Part shown: positions 1 to 4,310 of the stretch, one piece after another | How the letters are laid out: each line of letters starts with the position of its first letter | Position numbering within the stretch: position 1 is the stretch's first letter | Assembly (NCBI GenBank): GCA_031259935.1 | Contig: JAIRKV010000126.1 | Coordinates: 1 to 5,296 of the forward strand | Reading direction: 5' to 3' | Source of the DNA: Prevotellaceae bacterium | Lineage (GTDB): Bacteria; Bacteroidota; Bacteroidia; Bacteroidales; UBA932 | Length of the DNA stretch: 5,296 nucleotides | Position numbers and translations under genes: made by a program | Notes under the pieces: generated by a model | Told to the model about the DNA's origin: nothing | The model's database searches: none | What the model saw: only the letters and a program-made list of their open reading frames with translations

Positions 1-30
1 TTCGCTTTGTATTTTAGATAAATTATTCAT
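1..30 (-). CDS. 5' end of an unidentified gene leaving the left edge
   Basis: Only ten codons are visible (MNNLSKIQSE), so the product cannot be identified. The ATG at 28-30 is the only possible start here, because an in-frame TAG lies three codons upstream (37-39). A Bacteroidota-type promoter sits 24 bases upstream with its -7 box at 55-62, giving a short leader like that of the nitronate monooxygenase gene in this window. No Shine-Dalgarno sequence is seen, which is usual in this phylum. The call rests on the promoter and start arrangement rather than on protein similarity. Confidence 0.5.
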   Translation of the reverse strand, partial: MNNLSKIQSE

Positions 31-54
31 ATCAACCTAATTTAATTTGCAGTG

Positions 55-89
55 TAAAGTTAGCATAAAATCTTCGATTACACATAAAC
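55..89 (-). promoter_or_regulatory. Bacteroidota-type promoter for the left-edge gene
   Basis: On the minus strand the -7 box reads TAACTTTA (consensus TAnnTTTG, one mismatch). A TTTATG block about 22 bases upstream fits the -33 region. The whole stretch from GTTT to the -7 box closely resembles the promoter at 3128-3163, with about 29 matching positions in 35 and one gap. Transcription would start near position 50, about 20 bases before the ATG at 30. Between this site and position 192 I see no gene or clear structure. Confidence 0.55.
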
Positions 90-192
90 GGGTAAAAATG
101 TCCGGCGAAATTTATAGAATAAAGGTGCTAAAAAAATCAACAAGCGTCTTTTTCGGAATGTAATTCTTTGCTTCACCGATAACCCTGTTTTT

Positions 193-327
193 TTACTTGC
201 TCGTTGGTGCGTAGCCGAATTGCTGCTTGAAAACCCTCGAAAAATGCGACAGGTTTTTGAAGCCGACTTTAAAGCAGACGTCGGATACTTTTTTGCCTTC
301 GTTGTAGATTCTCCCGCCGGTTGTTAT
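193..327 (-). pseudogene. AraC-family regulator, C-terminal remnant
   Basis: The reading frame from 327 to the TAA at 193-195 encodes 44 residues that form the end of an AraC/XylS-type DNA-binding domain. It includes KKVSDVCFKVGF (second helix-turn-helix) followed by KNLSHFSRVFKQQFGYAPTS, the family's signature C-terminus. A full regulator would be roughly 280-300 residues. Here an in-frame TAA (328-330) lies directly upstream, and the first helix-turn-helix and the whole sensing domain are missing. No start codon is present. Only 12 bases separate this fragment from the stop codon of the VOC remnant, so a deletion probably removed the 5' part of the regulator and joined the two remnants. It is not expected to make a working protein. 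Confidence 0.8.
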
Positions 328-339
328 TTATTTAAAAAA

Positions 340-499
340 TCACGATTCTGATTTGTCTTCGGCGAACCCCAAAATATAGCCGTTATTGTCTTTGAGATAA
401 AATTCTTTTATCCCGTACCATGTCAGTTTCAGTTCGGAGATTTGAAGTTTTTTTACTTTTCAATTCCGTGTAAAACGCTTCGACTTGCCTTATCAGTCC
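340..499 (-). pseudogene. VOC / glyoxalase-like protein, frameshifted C-terminal remnant
   Basis: The last 40 codons (459 to the TGA at 340-342) include TWYGIKEFYLKDNNGYILGFAE, matching the final beta strands of VOC-superfamily proteins of the glyoxalase/bleomycin-resistance type. The frame is closed upstream by a TGA (460-462). A second frame, from 499 down to the poly-A tract, encodes RQVEAFYTELKSK, which is the expected preceding helix (family pattern: VxAFYxELKxKG). Removing one A from the run of seven at 448-454 joins the two frames into one continuous VOC-like segment. The N-terminal half is not recognisable above 499, where the sequence becomes A/T-rich and low in complexity. The fragment could not fold as a complete VOC domain. 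A sequencing error could explain the frameshift but not the missing N-terminus. Confidence 0.7.
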
Positions 500-567
500 T
501 ATAAAACAGTGATATTTTTTCGACCAAAAACGGAAAAAGAAAAGACTGAAGAAAAAAAAGAAAAAAG

Positions 568-733
568 ATATGCAAGTTGAAAAGCCATGTAGCGGCGGCT
601 GTCAAGGTTTTTTCAAATAAATACTCTTTTTATTTTAGCACAGCGTTAATAAGCAATAAAAAGGAAGATTTTTTGAAAAACCCGCAGGGCTTGACCTTCA
701 CAGCCGGTAAGCGGAATGGCTAACTTTGCATAT
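568..733. repeat. MITE-like imperfect inverted repeat, non-coding
   Basis: The two halves of this 166-bp stretch are imperfect reverse complements. Both ends read ATATGCAA..GTT..AGCCAT going inward (568-588; 716-733 on the other strand). Nested complementary pairs follow: CGGCTGT 596-602 with 700-706, TCAAG 602-606 with 690-694, GGTTTTTTCAAA 606-617 with 672-682 (one base shorter), and CTTTTTATT 626-634 with 655-663. The flanks are A-runs on the left and T-runs on the right, so similarity may extend a little further out. No open frame of note lies inside. This is the form of a miniature inverted-repeat element or a decayed insertion-sequence end pair. I could not find clear target-site duplications or match it to a named element. 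A plus-strand TAACTTTG at 721-728 is part of the right arm. Confidence 0.6.
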
Positions 734-752
734 TTTTTTTCGGGCAAAAAGA

Positions 753-785
753 ACAAAAAAAACGAATATCAGCTTGATATTCGTT
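753..785 (-). terminator. Intrinsic terminator of the three-gene minus-strand operon
   Basis: On the minus strand an 11-bp perfect stem, AACGAATATCA / TGATATTCGTT, closes a 3-base loop (772-774) and runs straight into eight T residues (755-762). It begins 27 bases after the last stop codon, at 813. The plus-strand reading has no T-run after the stem, so it works in one direction only. Confidence 0.88.
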
Positions 786-812
786 AAGTTAAAATAATAG
801 AATGTAGTTGAA

Positions 813-1748
813 TCACAATTTTTTAAGGAAATCGAAACAAAGTTTGTCTTTCTTTTCATTGAGAATATCGGCTTTCTTTTGTTGATATTCATATTTACGA
901 AGATAATCTTTGTTTATCATTTTTTTGATTAACTCGTCTTTGCTTAATTCAAATAAAAACGGGTAATCTTCTTCGTTTTCCAAACATTCAGAAACTTCTT
1001 TCGGGACATTAAAATCATCTGTACTGATATTTATACCGTCTTTACGAATGTTTGTAACCTCAATGAATAAGTTATAATCACGCAAAAATGTTTCTACATT
1101 TTTCCCTGCAAACTTATCTTTATCGGAGTAACTGACTTCCCAATACCTTACTACTGGAGAAGAGAAAGGCGAAGTTGAAATACAATTATGTTTTTCATAA
1201 TATTTGCTATCGCCATTGATTTTGGGTTTGTAACCGTAGTTGAAACGAATTTGTTCAATTTTTCCTTGAAGAGGAGTTAATTGAAAACCTAAATTGACCT
1301 CTTTTAATTCACCAATATAATCGTAATACTCTTTATCAATGCGAGCCAATTCGATTTTTACATACTTGTCCAAAGAACTATCCGCCAAATACTGTTTCCA
1401 ATAATTCAATACAGAATCCGCCTTTGGTAAATATTTTCCGTATTCAGTTTCCCATTCTTTTTCCCATTTCTCGTGTAATGGTTTCCAATAGGTTGTGTCC
1501 TGTAAGTATTTAATATAACCAAACAAACGGCGATAAGTAACCTCGTTGTATGTCGCTTTTTTTATGTCGCTCATATCTTCAACCTCTTTTCTGATATGTT
1601 CGTAAAAATCGGCAAACAATGTGTCGCTTTTTATTGCTTTTGATAATTCATCTGTATTTAGTTTTTCAGAAACAGATTTATTTGAAAATTTATTGCAACT
1701 GCTAAATGCAAAAGCGACTAATAAAATCAAAAAGAACAGTTTTTTCAT
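813..1748 (-). CDS. Exported lipoprotein of unknown function, 311 aa
   Basis: I do not recognise this family. The N-terminus MKKLFFLILLVAFAFSSC is a typical lipoprotein signal with the lipobox ending at Cys18, so the mature protein should be lipid-anchored. The residues after the cysteine (NKFSN) lack the acidic run associated with surface export in some Bacteroidota, which weakly suggests a periplasm-facing position. The body is highly charged and rich in Tyr and Trp, with a predicted helical stretch around residues 85-140 (for example WKPLHEKWEKEWETEY, 88-103) and a Lys/Glu-rich C-terminal helix (about 280-311). No enzyme motif is visible. It is the last gene of the operon, 12 bases after the DUF4177-like gene. 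Its start is supported by both the signal peptide and a perfect AGGAGG five bases upstream. Confidence 0.88.
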   Translation of the reverse strand: MKKLFFLILLVAFAFSSCNKFSNKSVSEKLNTDELSKAIKSDTLFADFYEHIRKEVEDMSDIKKATYNEVTYRRLFGYIKYLQDTTYWKPLHEKWEKEWETEYGKYLPKADSVLNYWKQYLADSSLDKYVKIELARIDKEYYDYIGELKEVNLGFQLTPLQGKIEQIRFNYGYKPKINGDSKYYEKHNCISTSPFSSPVVRYWEVSYSDKDKFAGKNVETFLRDYNLFIEVTNIRKDGINISTDDFNVPKEVSECLENEEDYPFLFELSKDELIKKMINKDYLRKYEYQQKKADILNEKKDKLCFDFLKKL

Positions 1749-1753
1749 TGCAA

Positions 1754-1759
1754 CCTCCT
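1754..1759 (-). promoter_or_regulatory. Perfect Shine-Dalgarno site before the 311-aa lipoprotein
   Basis: The minus strand reads AGGAGG, then five bases (TTGCA), then the ATG at 1746-1748. It occupies almost the whole gap after the preceding stop codon (1761-1763). Strong Shine-Dalgarno sequences are uncommon in Bacteroidota, and the other two genes of this operon have none (1761-2066) or only a partial one (2071-2631). Confidence 0.7.
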
Positions 1760-1760
1760 T

Positions 1761-2066
1761 TTATTTTTTGCGTTTAAAAACAAAATTTACGTCTGCCGTT
1801 CTCGTATTAGTCTTAATCCCTGTGTGATAATCTTCATTACCAAAATTAGGATATACCGTTTCGGTATTTTCATAGATACCGACTAATTCCCAACCATCTT
1901 TTCCAAATAAGTTTAACGATTCATCAGAAACGTCAAATTTATTCGGCAGTTGCGTACCTCTTGTTTCCTGCTCCTCGCCTTTTACGGAAACAATTTTGTA
2001 CTCCCATTTTGAAGTACACGAAAAGGACAAAAGCCCTACTACTGTGATTAAAAGTAACTTTTTCAT
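1761..2066 (-). CDS. Small DUF4177-like lipoprotein, 101 aa
   Basis: The signal peptide MKKLLLITVVGLLSFSC gives a lipobox with Cys17 as the anchor, so the mature protein has about 85 residues. The mature part shows the layout of the DUF4177 family: an opening strand WEYKIVSV (21-28), a central helix and turn LNLFGKDGWELVGIY (51-65) containing the family's typical LNxxGxxGWELV, and a final strand FVFKRKK (95-101). DUF4177 proteins are small and have no established biochemical role; the lipid-anchored form is common in Bacteroidota. An insert at about 66-90 lies between the second and last strands. The start lies four bases after the stop of the upstream secreted protein gene and has no Shine-Dalgarno sequence, so translation is probably coupled. 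The family assignment is by eye. Confidence 0.85.
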   Translation of the reverse strand: MKKLLLITVVGLLSFSCTSKWEYKIVSVKGEEQETRGTQLPNKFDVSDESLNLFGKDGWELVGIYENTETVYPNFGNEDYHTGIKTNTRTADVNFVFKRKK

Positions 2067-2070
2067 ACGA

Positions 2071-2631
2071 TTATTTTGTTTTTAGTTCATCAATTTTGTT
2101 CTTTGCTTCGGTAAATGCGGTATCTATGGTTTCGCCGTCAGCAACGAATAAGGTGTTATCCGAACCGTATTTTTCGAGACGAATATACCAAGTGGCTTTA
2201 CCGTTTGACACATAATACCCGACTTGAAGACCATCTACCGTAGTAAATTTGTTCTCCATATAATCAGGGTTACTCGTAATATCAGCATCAACTTCCGCTT
2301 TCAAAGTTTTTACCGCTTTGATTACTTCGAGCAAATCTGAATACTCAATAGAAGCAGTCGAAGAGTTATATTTACTTTCTTTTTCAATCTGGTAAAAATA
2401 CGTTTCGGCGTTTCCACTTTTGACTTTCCTAATACGTGTTTCCGCATTTGTGTATAATGCTTTCAAATTAGGAAGCTTGGAGTCAATAAATTTTGTTATG
2501 ACACCTGTTTTAGAAGAGAAAACTTCCATTTTGGTTTTCACGTTTTCTGCTTCTTTCTTTACATCTTGCGCTTTCAACTGAAAAGACAGCAACAGCAAGA
2601 CCGCACTTGTTAAGAAAATTATTTTCTTCAT
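2071..2631 (-). CDS. Secreted protein of unknown function, 186 aa
   Basis: I do not recognise a named family. I place the start at the ATG at 2629-2631, because MKKIIFLTSAVLLLLSFQLKA is a clean Sec signal peptide with likely cleavage before Gln22. A longer in-frame reading would begin at a TTG (2661) and add ten charged residues in front of the signal, which is unlikely. There is no lipobox cysteine, so the product should be a soluble periplasmic or secreted protein. The first part of the mature protein (about 23-120) looks helical and Lys/Glu-rich. The second part (about 123-165) alternates short strands with Gly and Tyr (VDGLQVGYYVSNGKATWYIR), and a C-terminal helix follows. It is the first gene of the operon. 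A partial Shine-Dalgarno (AAGGGA) lies about eight bases upstream. The terminated structured RNA at 2714-2890 precedes it. Confidence 0.87.
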   Translation of the reverse strand: MKKIIFLTSAVLLLLSFQLKAQDVKKEAENVKTKMEVFSSKTGVITKFIDSKLPNLKALYTNAETRIRKVKSGNAETYFYQIEKESKYNSSTASIEYSDLLEVIKAVKTLKAEVDADITSNPDYMENKFTTVDGLQVGYYVSNGKATWYIRLEKYGSDNTLFVADGETIDTAFTEAKNKIDELKTK

Positions 2632-2713
2632 TTTATCATCCCTTATTTGTGTCGGGCGCAACTTCTAAATTTAACTTTTTTTATTTAATAAATTATTTTC
2701 CAATTTCCGGTAA

Positions 2714-2739
2714 ATAAAAAAGCGGACTTAAATCCGCTT
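2714..2739 (-). terminator. Intrinsic terminator / possible attenuator before the operon
   Basis: The minus strand reads AAGCGGA (2733-2739), a six-base loop, TCCGCTT (2720-2726), and then a run of six T residues (2716-2721, overlapping the stem end). It ends about 83 bases before the start of the secreted protein gene, so it either ends a separate small RNA or controls read-through into the operon. Bases 2736-2739 are also needed by the base stem of the upstream rod, so the full rod and the full terminator cannot both form. Confidence 0.72.
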
Positions 2740-2890
2740 ACGAGGTTCTCGACTACCTAATCTTACAAAGAAATAAGCCCGCATTCCTGCGAGCGTTATT
2801 TGCTTATTCCTGTAAGATGCTTTGTGAAAGTGTCGAGTTTTCGTAAGCAAGAATATAGCAAAACGCTATTTTATATGTTTTTATGTACCT
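2714..2890 (-). ncRNA. Candidate structured small RNA or operon leader, about 175 nt
   Basis: There is no coding frame here, but the minus strand has tandem promoters on one side and an intrinsic terminator on the other. Between them is a long rod. GCTTACGA (2841-2848) pairs with TCGTAAGC (2736-2743), CTCGAC (2832-2837) with GTCGAG (2748-2753), TCTTACA (2811-2817) with TGTAAGA (2761-2767), and AATAAGC (2802-2808) with GCTTATT (2772-2778). A small CGCA/TGCG tip lies at 2780-2791. A large asymmetric bubble of 14 against 7 bases sits in the middle, and its long side can form a CTTT-CAC-AAAG mini-hairpin. A separate 5' hairpin ATAGC/GCTAT lies at 2855-2869. The outline resembles 6S RNA, but I cannot confirm this by sequence. 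Alternatively it is an attenuating leader, because the base stem shares four bases with the terminator stem. The exact 5' end depends on which promoter is used. Confidence 0.55.
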
Positions 2891-2895
2891 ATACT

Positions 2896-2927
2896 CAAAA
2901 TTATAATTCCTTGCATAAAAATACAAA
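2896..2927 (-). promoter_or_regulatory. Promoter P2 of the structured RNA
   Basis: The minus strand carries TTTG (2924-2927), a 20-base spacer and TAATTTTG (2896-2903), a full match to the Bacteroidota TTTG / TAnnTTTG consensus. Transcription would begin near 2890 and give an RNA of about 175 nt ending at the terminator at 2714-2739. Confidence 0.6.
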
Positions 2928-2929
2928 CG

Positions 2930-2962
2930 CAAAGATAGATAAATTTTTTATATGAAAACAAA
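2930..2962 (-). promoter_or_regulatory. Promoter P1 upstream of the structured RNA
   Basis: The minus strand carries TTTG (2959-2962), a 21-base spacer and TATCTTTG (2930-2937), again a full consensus match. Transcription would begin near 2924 and give an RNA about 35 nt longer than from P2. From here to 3127 the sequence is AT-rich intergenic DNA in which I see no gene. Its only notable item is a short odd palindrome, ATCAAATTTTGAT, at 3068-3080. Confidence 0.6.
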
Positions 2963-3128
2963 ATTGTAATAATATTTTTTATCTACTTATCCTTATAACG
3001 ATTTAAAATTTACAGCAACGGCTATCGTGTTGATCTTAAACATTAATTGTATTTGCAGGCAGCGAATATCAAATTTTGATTGATAAAATAGTATCTTCCC
3101 CTGTAAATTTTGTTGGAATTTTTATCCG

Positions 3129-3163
3129 TTTGTGTGTGATTCGTAAATTTCATGCTAACTTTG
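3129..3163 (+). promoter_or_regulatory. Promoter of the nitronate monooxygenase / FabK-like gene
   Basis: TTTG (3129-3132) and TAACTTTG (3156-3163), with a 23-base spacer, match the phylum consensus, although the spacer is at the long end. The ATG at 3182 lies 18 bases after the -7 box. An earlier in-frame ATG at 3152 overlaps the -7 region and lies upstream of the expected transcription start, which rules it out as the translation start. Confidence 0.7.
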
Positions 3164-3181
3164 TATCTTAAAAAATTAATT

Positions 3182-4129
3182 ATGGAAAATAAAATTACAG
3201 CATTATTCAAAATAAAATATCCTTTAATTCAAGGAGGAATGGTTTGGTGCAGCGGCTGGCGATTAGTGTCGGCGGTAAGCAATGCCGGCGGTTTGGGTTT
3301 GCTTGGCGCAGGCTCGATGTATCCTGATGTTTTGCGCGAACACATACACAAAACAAGGCAGGCAACCGACAAACCTTTTGGCGTAAACATTCCCTTACTC
3401 TATCCGGATATAGACGAATTGATGAAAATTATTGTTGACGAAGATGTAAAAATCGTTTTCACATCGGCAGGAAATCCTAAAACATGGACAAAATTTTTGA
3501 AAGATAAAGGCATAACGGTTGCTCATGTAGTATCAAGTTCGAAATTTGCAAAAAAATGCGAAAAAGCAGGAGTAGATGCCATTGTAGCCGAAGGTTTTGA
3601 AGCAGGAGGACATAACGGACGCGAAGAAACAACAACATTTACGCTTATTCCGCAAGTACGAAAAGCAACATCGTTGCCGCTTATTGCCGCAGGAGGAATT
3701 GCCACAGGAAATGCAATGCTTGCAGCGATGATTCTCGGAGCCGATGGCGTACAGACGGGAACGCGTTTTGCCATAAGTAAGGAAAGTTCAGCAAGCGATG
3801 AATTTAAAAATTTATGCTGCACCTTGAATGAAGGAGATACAATGCTTTGCCTGAAAAAAATATCGCCGACGCGAATGATAAAAAACAGTTTTTACAATCG
3901 TATTGAAGAAGCCGAAATGCGCGGCGCAGGCGCAGATGAATTAAAGGAAATTCTTGGTCGCGCACGTGCAAAAAAAGGAATATTTGAAGGCGATATAAAC
4001 GAAGGTGAATTGGAAATCGGACAAATAGTTTCACACCTGAAAAAAATAATTTCGGCAAAAGAAATTATTGATGACATTGTAAGCGAATTTAACGAAACAG
4101 CAGGCAATATATCCGGAATTAGATTGTAA
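3182..4129 (+). CDS. FMN-dependent nitronate monooxygenase / FabK-like enoyl reductase
   Basis: The 315-residue product has the TIM-barrel FMN fold of the nitronate monooxygenase (2-nitropropane dioxygenase) family, which also contains the enoyl-ACP reductase FabK. Visible landmarks are PLIQGGM (14-20, FMN site), AGGLGLLGAGS (35-45), AEGFEAGGHNG (136-146) with the conserved histidine at 144, LIAAGGIATG (167-176) and GVQTGTRF (189-196), which binds the FMN phosphate. The length is typical. Members either oxidise alkyl nitronates or reduce enoyl-ACP in fatty acid synthesis, and motifs alone do not separate these roles here. The AGGH motif and the size suit both. No transporter or fatty-acid gene is adjacent, and the gene appears to be a single transcription unit. 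It is cytoplasmic, with no signal peptide. The start at 3182 is chosen because an upstream in-frame ATG lies inside the promoter. Confidence 0.92.
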   Translation: MENKITALFKIKYPLIQGGMVWCSGWRLVSAVSNAGGLGLLGAGSMYPDVLREHIHKTRQATDKPFGVNIPLLYPDIDELMKIIVDEDVKIVFTSAGNPKTWTKFLKDKGITVAHVVSSSKFAKKCEKAGVDAIVAEGFEAGGHNGREETTTFTLIPQVRKATSLPLIAAGGIATGNAMLAAMILGADGVQTGTRFAISKESSASDEFKNLCCTLNEGDTMLCLKKISPTRMIKNSFYNRIEEAEMRGAGADELKEILGRARAKKGIFEGDINEGELEIGQIVSHLKKIISAKEIIDDIVSEFNETAGNISGIRL

Positions 4130-4180
4130 ATACTTTATTAATAGTATTATACTGACAAATAACAGTTTTTGCAGAATATC

Positions 4181-4204
4181 ATTCGCCGATTTTTTGCGGT
4201 GAAT
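4181..4204 (+). terminator. Weak candidate terminator after the FabK-like gene
   Basis: ATTCGCCG (4181-4188) pairs with CGGTGAAT (4197-4204), eight pairs with one G-U, around an eight-base loop. The stem is followed only by ATTTTGG, so the U-tract is poor. It lies 51 bases after the stop codon. The palindrome at 4229-4259, followed by a T-rich stretch, is a second candidate for the same role. Confidence 0.35.
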
Positions 4205-4228
4205 ATTTTGGCATTTTCGCTTTGTGAA

Positions 4229-4259
4229 AAACAATCTTAAATAAATTTAACGATTGTTT
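4229..4259. repeat. 31-bp palindrome abutting the capA-family promoter
   Basis: AAACAATC (4229-4236) and GATTGTTT (4252-4259) are exact reverse complements, and the inner TTAAAT (4237-4242) matches ATTTAA (4245-4250). Only one extra C breaks the symmetry. The right arm ends three bases before the -33 TTG at 4263. This is a suitable place for a regulator-binding site. It could instead form the terminator hairpin of the preceding gene, since the bases after it are T-rich (TTTATCTTGTTGTT). Confidence 0.55.
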
Positions 4260-4262
4260 ATC

Positions 4263-4292
4263 TTGTTGTTAACCATTATTTTTGTATATTTG
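4263..4292 (+). promoter_or_regulatory. Promoter of the CapA-family gene
   Basis: TTG (4263-4265), a 19-base spacer and TATATTTG (4285-4292) fit the Bacteroidota consensus very well. The ATG at 4311 follows the -7 box by 18 bases, the same distance as in the FabK-like gene. Confidence 0.7.
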
Positions 4293-4310
4293 CCGCCCAA
4301 AAAAATGAAT

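Noticed and set aside
513..620. Short plus-strand frame ending KKDMQVEKPCSGGCQGFFK, reminiscent of the Lys- and Cys-rich tail of FeoB-associated membrane proteins.
   Set aside because: There is no membrane segment upstream, the Lys run comes from low-complexity A-rich DNA, and the Cys part lies inside the left arm of the inverted repeat, which explains its sequence.
721..728. Plus-strand TAACTTTG resembling a -7 box.
   Set aside because: It has no -33 element at proper spacing and no plus-strand gene downstream, and it is the mirror of the left arm of the inverted repeat.
698..892. A 64-codon minus-strand frame across the operon terminator.
   Set aside because: It overlaps the terminator and the end of the lipoprotein gene in another frame, and has a low-complexity translation without a start context.
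2632..2661. Longer version of the secreted protein starting at a TTG (ten extra residues).
   Set aside because: It would place charged residues before a clean signal peptide, and the ATG at 2631 has a partial Shine-Dalgarno site.
2666..2673. TAAATTTA on the minus strand as an operon promoter.
   Set aside because: No TTG lies at 17-23 bases upstream and the surrounding DNA is nearly pure A/T, so a chance match is likely.
3152..3181. Upstream in-frame ATG for the FabK-like protein.
   Set aside because: It overlaps the promoter -7 region and would lie upstream of the transcription start. Family members begin close to the MENK position.
3523..4234. Several minus-strand frames opposite the FabK-like gene and its 3' flank, and another at 4728-5066 opposite the CapA-like gene.
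   Set aside because: They are antisense shadows of well-supported genes, with no promoter or family resemblance.
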